Positions 1-9,074 of a stretch of DNA of 64,000 nt are shown piece after piece; the first letter of the stretch is position 1; each line of letters starts with the position of its first letter. The DNA is taken from positions 1 to 64,000 of the forward strand of contig NZ_LQOX01000121.1 of the NCBI RefSeq assembly GCF_002102175.1, written 5' to 3'. The notes beneath the pieces were generated by a model. The model searched no databases. It was not told the DNA's origin and worked only from the letters and a program-made list of their open reading frames with translations. The position numbers and the translations under genes were made by a program. Source of the stretch: Mycobacterium gastri. GTDB lineage: Bacteria; Actinomycetota; Actinomycetes; Mycobacteriales; Mycobacteriaceae.

Positions 1-78
1 ACATCATGCTCGCTGAGCCAAACAGGTGGTCCCTAGCTGGTGGCAAACCAGTGGTCCCTTCCCGGTGGCAAATGACAG
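1..78. mobile_element. IS21-like element end (terminal repeats only)
   Basis: Two similar blocks follow each other. Each has GTGGTCCC followed a few bases later by GGTGGCAAA (about 26-47 and 51-74). Repeated terminal motifs of this kind are typical of the ends of IS21-family elements. The block ends in TGACA, after which an MFS coding frame begins abruptly. No transposase is visible, because the element would extend to the left of the window. The family assignment is inference from the repeat layout. Confidence 0.4.
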
Positions 79-729
79 TCGATCATCTCGGACTGGCGGG
101 CGGTTGCGGGCAATAGGTCGTTCTTACGGTTCGCCGCCACGATGACCGGCTCCTATCTGCTGTCCTCCCAGATTTATCTCATGCTTCCCGCGCAGGCCTC
201 AGTGGTGGCGCCACACTCCCAAGCACAATTGGTGGCAGCACTTTTCGGCACGTCAGGCCTGGTTGCGGTGGTCGGCCAGCTGCGCATCACCCGATGGTTC
301 TCGGCACGATGGCGGCCGGGGCGCAGTGTGTACATCGGGGTGGCACTGATGGCAGCATCGTTTGCGCCGCTCGCCGCCATCCCCAACTCGCAGCGGTTAG
401 GCACTCCGGCGGCCGTCGCGGCGTTACTCGCTGCGGCGGCCCTGCTGGCCGTCGCCTCCGCAGCAGTGTTTCCCTTCGAGATGCACATCGTGGTGTCGCT
501 GTCCAGCGAGCGATTGGTGGCGACCCACTATGGCTTCTACAACACCATCATCGGAGTCGGGATCCTGGCCGGCAATTTCGCGATCGGGGCGCTGCTGGGC
601 ACCGAACACCGTCTCGACACCGACGAACTCGTATGGGCCGCACTGATTCTCGTCGGACTAATCGCCGCGACGGGGCTATACCGGCACGACGCGAAGATCA
701 ACGTGCCTGGCCGTGCCGTACCTGTCTGA
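76..729 (+). pseudogene. MFS transporter, 3' fragment cut by element end
   Basis: The open frame runs from the codon after a TGA at 73-75, with transporter-like sequence (DWRAVAGNRSFLRF) already present before the first ATG at 142. The protein therefore lacks its true N-terminus. What remains has about six hydrophobic segments, which matches the C-terminal half of a 12-helix major facilitator. A complete MFS protein would be about 400 residues and only about 217 codons are left. The 3' end overlaps the convergent acyl-CoA dehydrogenase gene by 32 bp. Substrate unknown, probably non-functional. Confidence 0.6.
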
Positions 730-1933
730 ACGGCACCCCGCGGTCGGCGGCGTATTCCCGCGGGAAGTTCAGCACCCGCTCACCGATGACGTTGCGCGCC
801 ATCTCGGTTGTTCCGCCGCCGATGGCGACCGACTGCCGCGCAAGGTAGCGCAGTCCGGCCTGCAGGCCCTCGCCGGGTTGCCCCACCACACCGGCGGCTC
901 CGGCGATCGCCAGCGCGGTGTCCATCTCACACATCACCGTCTCGGCGTGGAAGAGCCTGATCAGCGTTCCACCGGCAGGCGGCAGCGTGCCATCGCTGAC
1001 GCTTCGGTATACGTGCTCGATCAGCTGCTCGGCGACCGCGCGGTGCACCAACGCCCGGCCGGCCGTCTCCCGTACCCAATCACTGTCGGCCCGGCCGGCC
1101 TGCCGAGCGAGTTCGGCGTAGTCGACCGGGGTCGTGTGACCGCCCTCGCTGCCACCGCCGCTGGCGAACTCCGAGCCCATCCCGACCGCCCGGCGCTCGT
1201 GATAGAGCTGTCGTGATGCCACGGCCCAGCCGTTGTTCACCTCGCCGACCACCGCATCCTCACCGATGTCCACCCCGTCGAGAAATTCCTCGCAGAACTC
1301 CGACGAGCCGTTCACCTGGGTGATCCGGCGCAACGTGATTCCGGGGTGATCGATGGGCACCAGGAACATCGTCAGCCCCTCGTGTTTGGGCACCTCCCAG
1401 TCGGTGCGGGCCAGACACAGTCCGTAGTCGGCGGCGAACGCGCTGGTGCTCCAGGTCTTGGCGCCGTCGATCACCCATCGGTCACCGTGTCGCTCGGCGC
1501 GGGTCAGGACGCCCGCCAGATCCGATCCGCCGCTGGGCTCCGAGAGCAGTTGCACCAGCACCTCGTCGCCGCGCAACGCCGCCCCGATGTGAGTCTTCTT
1601 CTGCTCCTCACTGCCGGTATCGAGCAGCGTGGCACAGCAGATGGTGAACGTAGGGGTGTTGAGGATCAACGGCATCTCGTAGCACCGGGATTCCTCGTCG
1701 AACGCCCGTTGGTATTCGTACGGTAGACCCTGGCCACCGTACTCGCGGGGGAAGCAGATCCCGGCGAATCCTCCTTTGTAGAGCCGCTTTTGCAGTTCTC
1801 GGGCCCGCTGCCAGGAGCGTTCGTCGTCGCGCGGCGCCGCAGGCGGTGACATCGGGTCGACGGGTGGCATGTTGTCGGCCAGCCATGCTCGGGCCCGGGC
1901 GGCGAATTCAGCAACGGACTGGGTCGGCGTCAT
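698..1933 (-). CDS. Acyl-CoA dehydrogenase (FadE family)
   Basis: A 411-residue flavoprotein predicted to oxidise an acyl-CoA to the 2,3-enoyl-CoA. The middle domain has the FAD/substrate motif SEPSGGSD and a W-S-TSA segment. The C-terminal helical domain ends with GGGTTEMARNVIGERVL, the usual C-terminal signature. The start is ATG at 1933, overlapping the stop of the upstream acyl-CoA dehydrogenase by 4 bp (ATGA), so the two are translationally coupled. In mycobacteria, adjacent unequal FadE pairs commonly form alpha2-beta2 heterotetramers acting on bulky or steroid-derived CoA thioesters. That role is inferred here; the substrate is unknown. Confidence 0.9.
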   Translation of the reverse strand: MTPTQSVAEFAARARAWLADNMPPVDPMSPPAAPRDDERSWQRARELQKRLYKGGFAGICFPREYGGQGLPYEYQRAFDEESRCYEMPLILNTPTFTICCATLLDTGSEEQKKTHIGAALRGDEVLVQLLSEPSGGSDLAGVLTRAERHGDRWVIDGAKTWSTSAFAADYGLCLARTDWEVPKHEGLTMFLVPIDHPGITLRRITQVNGSSEFCEEFLDGVDIGEDAVVGEVNNGWAVASRQLYHERRAVGMGSEFASGGGSEGGHTTPVDYAELARQAGRADSDWVRETAGRALVHRAVAEQLIEHVYRSVSDGTLPPAGGTLIRLFHAETVMCEMDTALAIAGAAGVVGQPGEGLQAGLRYLARQSVAIGGGTTEMARNVIGERVLNFPREYAADRGVPFRQVRHGQAR

Positions 1934-3075
1934 CGAGTCGCCTTCGCTTCGGCTTCCATCGCGTACACCCGGCGATTGTGTTCCTCCGGCGTGCCGAACA
2001 TGGCGCGGTACAACGTCACTCGCCTCAGGTACAGGTGCAGATCATGCTCCCAGGTGATGCCGATGCCGCCGTGCATCTGCACGCAACCCTGAACGATCTG
2101 TCCCGCCATCTCGCCGACATAGGACTTCGCGACACTGGCCGCCCGGCCCGCCGACGGCGAGCGCGCGCCAACCGCTTTCACCGCGGCGGCCGTGGTGGCG
2201 CGGCAGGCCTCCAGCCACAGCTTCATGTCGGCGAACTTGTGTTTGAGCGCTTGGTAGGACGCCAGCGGACGTCCGAACGTGTGGCGATCCAGCGCCCACT
2301 GCACAGTGAAGTCGAAGACCGTTTGCAGGATGCCGACCACCTCGGCGCACTGCAGTACTTGAGCGATCTGACTTTGCCGATCGATCAGCCCGGCTGTCTC
2401 GGCGGCGGTGCCGACCGTCGCCGACTCGGCCACCACGACGCCGTCGAAATCCACCCTCGCGTACTGCTTGACCAGGTCCAGCGACTGCTGCGGCGCAATC
2501 CGCACTCCGGGAGCATCCGCCGGCACCAGGAACTGGCGGACCTCATCACCGCACCGCGCGACCACCAGCAGCAGCGTGCTCTGGGCACCGGCTTCCACCT
2601 GGTCTTTGGCGCCCTCGATGCGGTATCCGGAGTCGACGGGTGTGGCCGTGACCGCCGGATCCAGCGGTGACCAGCCCCGGCCCGGTTCCGAGACCGCCCA
2701 TGAGGCCACCGCTTCGCCAGACATCACCGACGCGATCACCTCGGCGTGCGCGTGCCGGTCGGCGCAGTCGACCAACCCCGCCAGCACGGTGCTGACCGGA
2801 TACAACGGGCCGGGCGCCACCGTCTTGCCCAGCTGCTCGGCGACCATGGCCAGATCCTCGACACCATTGCCCGAGACGCTGCCGCCGCCCAATTCCTCGG
2901 GAACGAGCAGCGCCGTCCAGCCCAGCTCAGCGGCCCGCTGCCACCACTGCGGGTGAAACGACACACCCGCGGCATGCAACTCCCGGACATGGCGCAACGA
3001 GGCTTCTTTTTGTAGAAATGCGTGGGTAGTGGAGGTAAAGAGTATGTTTTCGGGAGAGTCGACAGCGGTCATCAT
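1930..3075 (-). CDS. Acyl-CoA dehydrogenase, partner subunit
   Basis: About 381 residues from ATG at 3075; a second ATG follows at 3072, and the frame is open further upstream but with arginine-rich non-conserved sequence. It shows the acyl-CoA dehydrogenase fold, including DRHTFGRPLASYQALKH and QMHGGIGITWEHD near the C-terminus. It lacks the longer GTTEM-type tail of its neighbour. It overlaps the downstream FadE by 4 bp. The pairing suggests a heteromeric enzyme in which one subunit carries the catalytic base. Part of an isolated two-gene minus-strand operon. Confidence 0.88.
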   Translation of the reverse strand: MMTAVDSPENILFTSTTHAFLQKEASLRHVRELHAAGVSFHPQWWQRAAELGWTALLVPEELGGGSVSGNGVEDLAMVAEQLGKTVAPGPLYPVSTVLAGLVDCADRHAHAEVIASVMSGEAVASWAVSEPGRGWSPLDPAVTATPVDSGYRIEGAKDQVEAGAQSTLLLVVARCGDEVRQFLVPADAPGVRIAPQQSLDLVKQYARVDFDGVVVAESATVGTAAETAGLIDRQSQIAQVLQCAEVVGILQTVFDFTVQWALDRHTFGRPLASYQALKHKFADMKLWLEACRATTAAAVKAVGARSPSAGRAASVAKSYVGEMAGQIVQGCVQMHGGIGITWEHDLHLYLRRVTLYRAMFGTPEEHNRRVYAMEAEAKATR

Positions 3076-3267
3076 GCCGCCCGTACTCTCCTGGGCCGTC
3101 CTTCGCCGCCGCAAAGGACGTCGGTGGGAAAGCTCGGGTGGCTGATCATCCGCCTAATCGGTCCTCGCTGGAGCGGAGTTCGGTGGCGACTCTGATGTTA
3201 GCAATGGGCGATACCGTAAGAGATACCGGAGTTCAGTCGATAATGATGGCCACGGGCTGTAACCGCA

Positions 3268-4008
3268 ATGGCTGACGCAACCGAACCGCACTCGGGCTCG
3301 GCGAATTCGCAACCCGAGGTGAGGGCGTGGGCCGCACAAGCCGATGCCCCCGAAGAAGACGATGCCGAGTACAGCGACGCCGAGTACGAGTACGTCGACT
3401 ATGACGAGTTTGTCGCAGCCGGCGGCGATGAGACAGACGACGAGACAGGCGACGAGACAGACGAGGTCGCAGACCAGGACGTCGAGGCGGCCGCTCCACG
3501 AAGCCGGTCCTGGCGGTGGTTGCGCGTCGCGCTGGCCGGACTCGCCAAGGCCGCCGCGGTGGTCATCATCTGCGCCTTCGCCGCGCTCAGCGGAATCATG
3601 GTGTGGCAGCACCACCAGACCACGCAGCGCCACGAACGCTCCGAGGCGTTCGCCAACGGGGCCAAAAAGGGCATCGTCAATATGATTTCCCTGGATTTCC
3701 GGAAAGCCAAGGAAGACGTCCAGCGGGTGATCGACAGTTCCACGGGCGAGTTCAAGGACGAATTCCAGCAGCGGGCAGCCGATTTCACCAAGGTTGTCGA
3801 GCAGTCCAAAGTCGTGACGGAAGGAACGGTCACCGCCACAGCCGTCGAATCCATGGATGGGAACACCGCTTTAGTGCTCGTCTCGGCGACATCGCGGGTC
3901 ACCAACGGCGGAAACGGCAAAGAGGAACCACGTGAGTGGAGGCTGAAGGTGACCGTGACCGAGGAGGACGGGCAGTACAAGATGTCGAAGGTTGAGTTTG
4001 TACCGTGA
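3268..4008 (+). CDS. Mce-associated membrane protein
   Basis: 246 residues. Residues 1-80 are very acidic, with a DET-rich repeat coded at about 3424-3475. One transmembrane helix lies near residues 88-112, followed by an extracytoplasmic domain ending [13 protein letters not shown]. This layout (charged cytoplasmic tail, one helix, NTF2-like outer domain) is that of Mce-associated proteins, which normally follow mce operons and help stabilise Mce lipid importers. No mce or yrbE gene is in the window, so this is an orphan pair. The gene overlaps the next by 4 bp (GTGA). Confidence 0.8.
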   Translation: MADATEPHSGSANSQPEVRAWAAQADAPEEDDAEYSDAEYEYVDYDEFVAAGGDETDDETGDETDEVADQDVEAAAPRSRSWRWLRVALAGLAKAAAVVIICAFAALSGIMVWQHHQTTQRHERSEAFANGAKKGIVNMISLDFRKAKEDVQRVIDSSTGEFKDEFQQRAADFTKVVEQSKVVTEGTVTATAVESMDGNTALVLVSATSRVTNGGNGKEEPREWRLKVTVTEEDGQYKMSKVEFVP

Positions 4009-4649
4009 CCGATCATGTGCGTGACATCGGCGGCGCCGAGAGCGAATTCGACGATTCGGCGACCTCCGTGATTCCGGCGAGTGACGAGTGGGACGACGAA
4101 GCACCGGATGACGACTCCCCCGCACCGGCGCGTGGCTGGGCGCAGGACTTATGGCGCAGAAAGATCAATCTGAAACCGGTCCCGGTGATTCTGATCGTGC
4201 TCATTCTGGTCTCCGGCGGCGTCACCGCCTGGCTGTACGCCAAGCTGTACCGGCCCGATCAACAGATCGGCCCCGGCGTCGCGCGAGCTGCGGTCAGCGC
4301 GGCCTCCGACGGCACTGTCGCACTGCTGTCGTATTCGTCCGACACGCTCGACAAGGACATCGCCGCCGCCAGGACACACCTCGGCGGGGATTTCCTGGAC
4401 TACTACAACCAATTCACGCAGCAGTTCGTGGTTATGGGGGCCAAGCAGAAAGCGCTGAAGACCACCGCCAAGGTGATGCGCGCTGCGGTGTCGGAGCTGC
4501 ATCCCGGTTCGGCCGTCGTGCTGGTTTTCATCGACCAGAGCACCACCACCAAGGACAACCCCGAACCGACGATCAAGCCCAGCAGCGTGCTGGTGAGCGT
4601 GACCCAGGTCGGCGGCAAGTGGCTGATCACCAAGTTCAACCCCGTCTAG
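4005..4649 (+). CDS. Mce-associated membrane protein, second of pair
   Basis: 214 residues from GTG at 4005, coupled to the preceding gene. An acidic N-terminal tail of about 60 residues is followed by one hydrophobic helix ([20 protein letters not shown]). The outer domain contains [14 protein letters not shown] and ends [13 protein letters not shown], a common ending in this family. The two proteins are distant paralogues and probably act together in the cell envelope. The stop TAG lies inside the first unit of a 3 x 11-bp tandem repeat. Confidence 0.8.
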   Translation: MTDHVRDIGGAESEFDDSATSVIPASDEWDDEAPDDDSPAPARGWAQDLWRRKINLKPVPVILIVLILVSGGVTAWLYAKLYRPDQQIGPGVARAAVSAASDGTVALLSYSSDTLDKDIAAARTHLGGDFLDYYNQFTQQFVVMGAKQKALKTTAKVMRAAVSELHPGSAVVLVFIDQSTTTKDNPEPTIKPSSVLVSVTQVGGKWLITKFNPV

Positions 4650-4675
4650 GTCGCGTCTAGGTCACGTCTAGATGC
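4643..4675. repeat. 11-bp tandem repeat, three units
   Basis: Three successive 11-bp units of the form CGTCTAGGTCG, the third diverged. They span the stop of the Mce-associated gene and the 3' end of the convergent 64-residue ORF. The unit length matches two other arrays in the window (23915-23969 and 37793-37847). Confidence 0.7.
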
Positions 4676-4862
4676 TCACCCCGCCGAGGCCCGCGGCCTC
4701 GGCCGCCGCGGCTCGCTCGGCGGCGACCCGGTCGGCTTGCTGCCGCTCGGCGCTCAACGTCTCGGCGCTGAATTCGACGACCCCCAGCGCCGCGGCGGTG
4801 TCTCGCAGTGCCGGGTCGATACGGCTAAGGCCTTGTGGCCGTGCGAGATTCGTTTGAGTCAT
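4668..4862 (-). CDS. Small hypothetical protein, 64 aa
   Basis: 64 residues, alanine- and glutamate-rich, with a probable amphipathic helix over residues 30-58 (SAERQQADRVAAERAAAAEA). The ATG at 4862 overlaps the end of the upstream decayed amidohydrolase frame by 4 bp, so it was originally the distal gene of that operon. No recognised domain. It may once have been an accessory partner of the Rieske/amidohydrolase genes. The coupling and intact frame support coding; function unknown. Confidence 0.5.
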   Translation of the reverse strand: MTQTNLARPQGLSRIDPALRDTAAALGVVEFSAETLSAERQQADRVAAERAAAAEAAGLGGVSI

Positions 4863-5445
4863 GATGACTCGACTCCTGGCTCAGCGTCGACGACACCGTC
4901 GCGGAGTGGTTCTCCGGGCAGTGCCTTGACGGTCGCGGGCAGCCCGTAGAGTGCGGTCGCGTTGCCGCGCATGATCCGCTCCCGCTGGTCGGGGAGGAAC
5001 CGGTTGATCGCATACGCCGGGGAGTCGTAGCTCCAGTGCGGGTAGTCCATAGAGAACATCAGATTGTCGGCCCCAGGTCCATCATGTCCAGATACTGGCG
5101 AAACTCTACGGTGTCGGCGTCTTCGAGCGGCTGGGTGGTGAGCCGGACGTGTTCGCGCACATACTCCGACGGGCGCCGGCGCACATGCGGAAGGTCGCCG
5201 TGGCGGGGCCACATCCGCTCCATCCGCTCGACCTCGCGGGCGCCTGCTCCGGTGTCTGGGCGCTGACGCCCTCGTGCGGACAGTAATTGACGATGGCATA
5301 CAGCGCACCGCCGACGTCGTAGACGCCCACCCCGAACTTCCGGCGTACTCATGGTGCCCGGCGGCAGTTCGTCGACGGCGCACACGAGTCGCCGTTGCAG
5401 CACTGGTGTACCCCGCCTTCTGCCTGGTACGGCACCCGCCACCAC
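4859..5445 (-). pseudogene. Collapsed Rieske ferredoxin / amidohydrolase remnant
   Basis: Pieces of two proteins lie in three frames. First, a Rieske-type N-terminus: VCAVDELPPGTMSTPEV, then after a frame change GVYDVGGALYAIVNYCPHEG, which carries a C-x-H half motif. Then an amidohydrolase C-terminus: HVRLTTQPLEDAD and EFRQYLDMMDLGP, and after another frame change NLMFSMDYPHWSYDSPAYAI and GNATALYGL. The SMDYPHW region normally carries a metal ligand. The middle of both genes is missing, so a deletion joined them and frameshifts followed. Not expected to be functional. Confidence 0.75.
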
Positions 5446-5459
5446 CGCCTGGCTTCATT

Positions 5460-5479
5460 GCTATCTATACTATAATAGC
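5460..5479. promoter_or_regulatory. AT-rich imperfect palindrome, likely P450 promoter/operator
   Basis: A 20-bp segment with GCTAT and ATAGC ends and an internal TATAAT (5471-5476). It is strikingly AT-rich for this genome and lies 26 bp before the P450 start. A strong GGAGG ribosome site follows at about 5492. The TATAAT could be a -10 box with transcription starting near 5483. The regulator is unknown. Confidence 0.35.
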
Positions 5480-5505
5480 GATATTCCGTACCAGGAGGGT
5501 CGCTG

Positions 5506-6708
5506 ATGACGCTGCCTACACTCGACACCACCGGCCAAACCAGCCCCTACCCGTTCTTCGAATACATGAGGCGCACCGACCCGGTGTGGCATGGCGCCCT
5601 GATGGACCACGAGCAGATGCCCGAAGAACTGCGGCCCAACGACGAATGGGTGTTGTTCGGCTACGACGGCGTGTTTCAAGCCTTTCGCAACGACCGCATC
5701 TTCACGTCGGCCAACTACGACAAGACCATCGGATTAGTCATGGGCCACACCATCTTGGCGATGGGCGGCAAAGAGCACCACGACCACCGTAGCCTGGTGG
5801 CCAAGGCCTTTCGGGCCACCGCACTGGAACGCTGGGAACCGTCGGTGATCGGGCCGGTCTGCGACCAGCTGATCGACGAAATCAAGCACGACGGTCATGC
5901 CGATCTGGTGAAGGCGCTGACGTTCGAGTTTCCGACCCGGATCATCGCGACACTGCTGGGGCTGCCCCGGGAGGACCTCGACCTGTTCCGGCGGCTGTCA
6001 CTTGACCTGATCTCGATCCCCACCGACATCATGGCCGGGTTGACCGCGGCGGCCGAGCTGCACGCGTATTTTCTCGACCAGGTCGAGCAGCGGCGGCGCA
6101 AACTCACCAATGACATCATCGGCGACCTGGTCACCGCCGAGATTGACGGCGAAAAGCTCACCGACGAGGCCATTATCGCGTTCTTGCGCCTGCTGCTGCC
6201 GGCCGGGCTGGAGACCACGTACCGGTCCTCGGGAAACCTGTTGTACCTGCTGCTGACTCATCCCGAGCAGTTGGCGATGGTCCGCCAAGACCGCTCGTTG
6301 ATACCCACCGCCATCGAAGAGGGCCTACGCGTGGAAACCCCGTTGACCATGGTCATGCGGACCACCACCGAAGATGTCGACATCGGCGGCAAGACCATTC
6401 CGGCCGATGCGCAGATCGACCTGTGTATGGGTTCGGCTAACCGCGACGAAACCCGCTGGACCGACCCCGACACATTCGACATCCGGCGTCCACGGCATGC
6501 ACACATCGCCTTCGCGGGCGGCATCCACATGTGCCTGGGCATGCATCTGGCCCGGCTGGAGACGCGGGTGATGCTCAACAGCCTGTTCGACCGGATCACG
6601 GACCTGACTTTCGTCCCCGACGACGGCACCGGTGAGGAATCCAGGATCGTCGGGCTGACGTTCCGGTCGCCTAACAAGCTTCCGGTCACGTTCACCCCGG
6701 CCGCGTGA
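5506..6708 (+). CDS. Cytochrome P450
   Basis: 400 residues, the usual length for a soluble bacterial P450 monooxygenase. The I-helix oxygen-activation motif is AGLETT, where Glu replaces the commoner Asp. The K-helix ExxR appears as EEGLR, and the heme loop is FAGGIHMCLG with the cysteine ligand. The start ATG has a good GGAGG site 9 bp upstream. It needs ferredoxin partners. The broken Rieske locus lies divergently upstream, so this oxidative cluster has partly decayed. Substrate unknown; lipid or steroid-like molecules would fit the neighbourhood. Confidence 0.93.
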   Translation: MTLPTLDTTGQTSPYPFFEYMRRTDPVWHGALMDHEQMPEELRPNDEWVLFGYDGVFQAFRNDRIFTSANYDKTIGLVMGHTILAMGGKEHHDHRSLVAKAFRATALERWEPSVIGPVCDQLIDEIKHDGHADLVKALTFEFPTRIIATLLGLPREDLDLFRRLSLDLISIPTDIMAGLTAAAELHAYFLDQVEQRRRKLTNDIIGDLVTAEIDGEKLTDEAIIAFLRLLLPAGLETTYRSSGNLLYLLLTHPEQLAMVRQDRSLIPTAIEEGLRVETPLTMVMRTTTEDVDIGGKTIPADAQIDLCMGSANRDETRWTDPDTFDIRRPRHAHIAFAGGIHMCLGMHLARLETRVMLNSLFDRITDLTFVPDDGTGEESRIVGLTFRSPNKLPVTFTPAA

Positions 6709-6833
6709 GGAGCCGGGCCGCGATCCCGCATGACGTCGGGGGGCCTTGGGCTGCCCACCATGTTCGCGACCATCGGCGGTCAGGCATCGTACAATGGTGA
6801 AATCATCTGCAGCATCATAGATTTCGGTGTCCG

Positions 6834-7616
6834 CTACGCTTTCTTGGCGTTCTCCCGCTGGTCTCTGAGTTCTCTCAGCCGCTTGAGACGCATCAGCCGC
6901 TCGACTTGGCCATAGGCGTCGATCGGGCTGTGCAGGGCCAGGCCGCCGTCGGCGTGTACCACCTGCCCGGTCACCCACGGTAATTCGAGGACGCCGACGA
7001 TGGCCGCGGCCACGTCGCTGACCTCGCCCAGGCGGCCCAGGGCCGTCCGCCTGGACAAGCCGTCCACCCAGCCGGGCCAGGCTTCCGGGTTGGGCAGCAT
7101 CGGGGTTCGTGTGACTCCCGGTCCGACGGCGTTGACCCGGATGTCGTGGGTGCCCCACTCCACCGCGGCGACCTTCACCAGCATGTCCACCCCGGCCTTG
7201 GACACGCAGTAGGCGCCCATATCGCGGCCGGCGACGGTCCCGCTGATGCTGGAGACCGCGACGATCGAACCTCCCACTTCGGCGTCGATCATGGCTTGGG
7301 CAGCCGCACGGATGGTCAGCCAGGTGCCGGTGAGGTTGACCCCCAAGATGCGTTCCCATTCCGCGGGTGTCTGTTTCAGCAACAGACCGGAGGACCCGAC
7401 GCCGGCGGAGGTGACCACCCGGGTGGGCACTCCGTGCTCGCGCACGGTTTGTGCCATCGCGGCCGCCACCGCGTCGGAATCGCTGACATCGCAGATGATG
7501 TCGGCATCGGATAAGTCCCACACGACGACGTCGTGGCCCGCGTCGCGCAGCCGGGTGGCGACTTCTCGTCCGATCCCGGAGACACCGCCGGTCACCAGGG
7601 CGGTCGTAGCGCTCAT
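6834..7616 (-). CDS. Short-chain dehydrogenase/reductase
   Basis: 260 residues. N-terminal cofactor motif TGGVSGIG, catalytic serine in AVSSISG, and YxxxK as YCVSK. These are the complete classical SDR active-site residues, for an NAD(P)-dependent alcohol/ketone oxidoreductase. The start ATG at 7616 overlaps the stop of the upstream VOC gene by 4 bp, so they form a two-gene operon. The C-terminus is arginine-rich (RLMRLKRLRELRDQREN), which is unusual. Substrate unknown. Confidence 0.9.
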   Translation of the reverse strand: MSATTALVTGGVSGIGREVATRLRDAGHDVVVWDLSDADIICDVSDSDAVAAAMAQTVREHGVPTRVVTSAGVGSSGLLLKQTPAEWERILGVNLTGTWLTIRAAAQAMIDAEVGGSIVAVSSISGTVAGRDMGAYCVSKAGVDMLVKVAAVEWGTHDIRVNAVGPGVTRTPMLPNPEAWPGWVDGLSRRTALGRLGEVSDVAAAIVGVLELPWVTGQVVHADGGLALHSPIDAYGQVERLMRLKRLRELRDQRENAKKA

Positions 7617-8053
7617 GCTGCGGGTCCGATCAGCTCGACCAGAACGCCGTCCGGTGCAGTGACGACCGCCATCGGGACGGTAGTGCCGGCCGGAGCCGGC
7701 ATGCTGATCTGCCGTACCCCGTCGGCGAAACCCAAAGCCGCCAGCGCGGACAACGTCGCCTCGACGTCGCGCTGCAACGACAGCAGGAAGAAGCCTTGCC
7801 GCGGCGTGCGAGGCGCGGGTAGGGCCTCATCGGCACCGAACAGCTCCACCAGTTCGACGATCCCGCAATCGGGTATCTGCGGATCACCCAGAAAGATCGA
7901 GCGCAGTCGATCGGTCTTGGCGCCGAACAATTCCGGCCAGTTACCGGTGAAAGTATGGTCGAACAATTCGGTCAGCCCGAGACCGTCCCGCCAGAATCGC
8001 AGCGAACTTTCGACATTGGCGGTGCAGATCGCGGCGTGATGAACACCCAGCAC
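7613..8053 (-). CDS. VOC (glyoxalase/dioxygenase superfamily) protein
   Basis: 146 residues with the paired beta-alpha-beta-beta-beta modules of the vicinal oxygen chelate fold. It begins GVHHAAICTANVESSLRFWR and ends with DGVLVELIG, where the His and Glu are typical metal ligands. Family members include glyoxalases, epimerases and extradiol dioxygenases, and the sequence does not say which this is. Coupled to the downstream SDR gene, so the pair probably works on the same metabolite. Confidence 0.85.
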   Translation of the reverse strand: MLGVHHAAICTANVESSLRFWRDGLGLTELFDHTFTGNWPELFGAKTDRLRSIFLGDPQIPDCGIVELVELFGADEALPAPRTPRQGFFLLSLQRDVEATLSALAALGFADGVRQISMPAPAGTTVPMAVVTAPDGVLVELIGPAA

Positions 8054-8135
8054 GAAATTCGATGTTAGCTGGCCGTATTTCAGGTCGTTGAGGCGGGACA
8101 GCGCCCGGAGCTCATTCGCAACGCCGGAGCCGCGG

Positions 8136-8963
8136 CTAAGCGAGCTTGCCCATCGTGCTTTCCCAGAGCTCGCCGGCCAGGCGCGGGTCGTACGCCGCGC
8201 GGTTGGCTTTGGCGATCTTGTGCCGGGAGTAGTACTCGCCTGACGTCCAATCGACGCCGGGCCGGCTGGACGCCAGCCAGACCAGTTGTTCGGCTCCCTG
8301 TTCCGGGGTGGCCGTGAATCGGGCCGATATCGGCACGTGGTGCTTCATGAAGGTCAGGACCCGCGATCCGGACGCATCGCCGAAGTTGGAGTTCACATAT
8401 CCGGGATGAAACGTTGCGACCGACAGTCCGCTGCCATGGTAGCGGCGATGTAATTCCTTGGTGAACAACACGATTGCCAATTTGGTCAGCGCGTAGGCAA
8501 TGCTGGGCCGATGTCGAGCCGTGTTCTCGAGGCTGCTAATGGTCACTCGGGGCAGCATTTTCTGCGACGAGCTGGTCGTATTGATGACCGTCGCGCGAGA
8601 ATCGAGCAGCACCGTCAGCAGCTGGGTGGTGAGCAGAAACGGCGCCAAATAGTTGACCTGGTAGGTCTTCTCGTAGCCGTCCGCCGTCAACTGAGTCGTT
8701 CGGCTCATGCCGCCGGCATTGTTGGCCAAGACGTCGATGCGTGAGTACTCCGAGCGAATCTTGTCCGCCAGGGCCCGCACCTGGGACAGGTCGGCGAAGT
8801 CGGCCACGAAGTAATCCGCACCCAGCTCCGTGGCCACTGCGGTGGTCTTGACTTCCGAGCGCCCGACCACGACGACGTGTTCGCCAATGCGACTGAGCCG
8901 CCGCGCCGCCGCCGCCCCGATGCCGTCGCTGGCGCCGGTGATGACAATCGTCTTAGGCGTCAT
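8136..8963 (-). CDS. Short-chain dehydrogenase (retinol dehydrogenase-like)
   Basis: 275 residues from ATG at 8963 (MTPKTIVITGASDGIG); a start at 8990 would add nine non-conserved residues. Cofactor motif TGASDGIG, NNAG (LANNAGG), and catalytic YALTK. The longer C-terminal region with GEYYSRHK resembles the extended SDRs annotated as retinol dehydrogenases or oxidoreductases in actinobacteria. Divergent from the serine hydrolase at 9075. Single gene, substrate unknown. Confidence 0.88.
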   Translation of the reverse strand: MTPKTIVITGASDGIGAAAARRLSRIGEHVVVVGRSEVKTTAVATELGADYFVADFADLSQVRALADKIRSEYSRIDVLANNAGGMSRTTQLTADGYEKTYQVNYLAPFLLTTQLLTVLLDSRATVINTTSSSQKMLPRVTISSLENTARHRPSIAYALTKLAIVLFTKELHRRYHGSGLSVATFHPGYVNSNFGDASGSRVLTFMKHHVPISARFTATPEQGAEQLVWLASSRPGVDWTSGEYYSRHKIAKANRAAYDPRLAGELWESTMGKLA

Positions 8964-9074
8964 ATTGTTGCGTCCTCGTGCGTGCTCCAACGAGAGTGTA
9001 GCGATACCGCGCCGAATGTCATTGACTTATTGCCGACCGGAACATCTGTGGAGTACGGATCACGAAAGGCAACA

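Noticed and set aside
8877..9074. N-terminal extension of the serine hydrolase
   Set aside because: It overlaps the divergent SDR gene, and ATG 9075 has a ribosome site followed directly by a sensible export signal.
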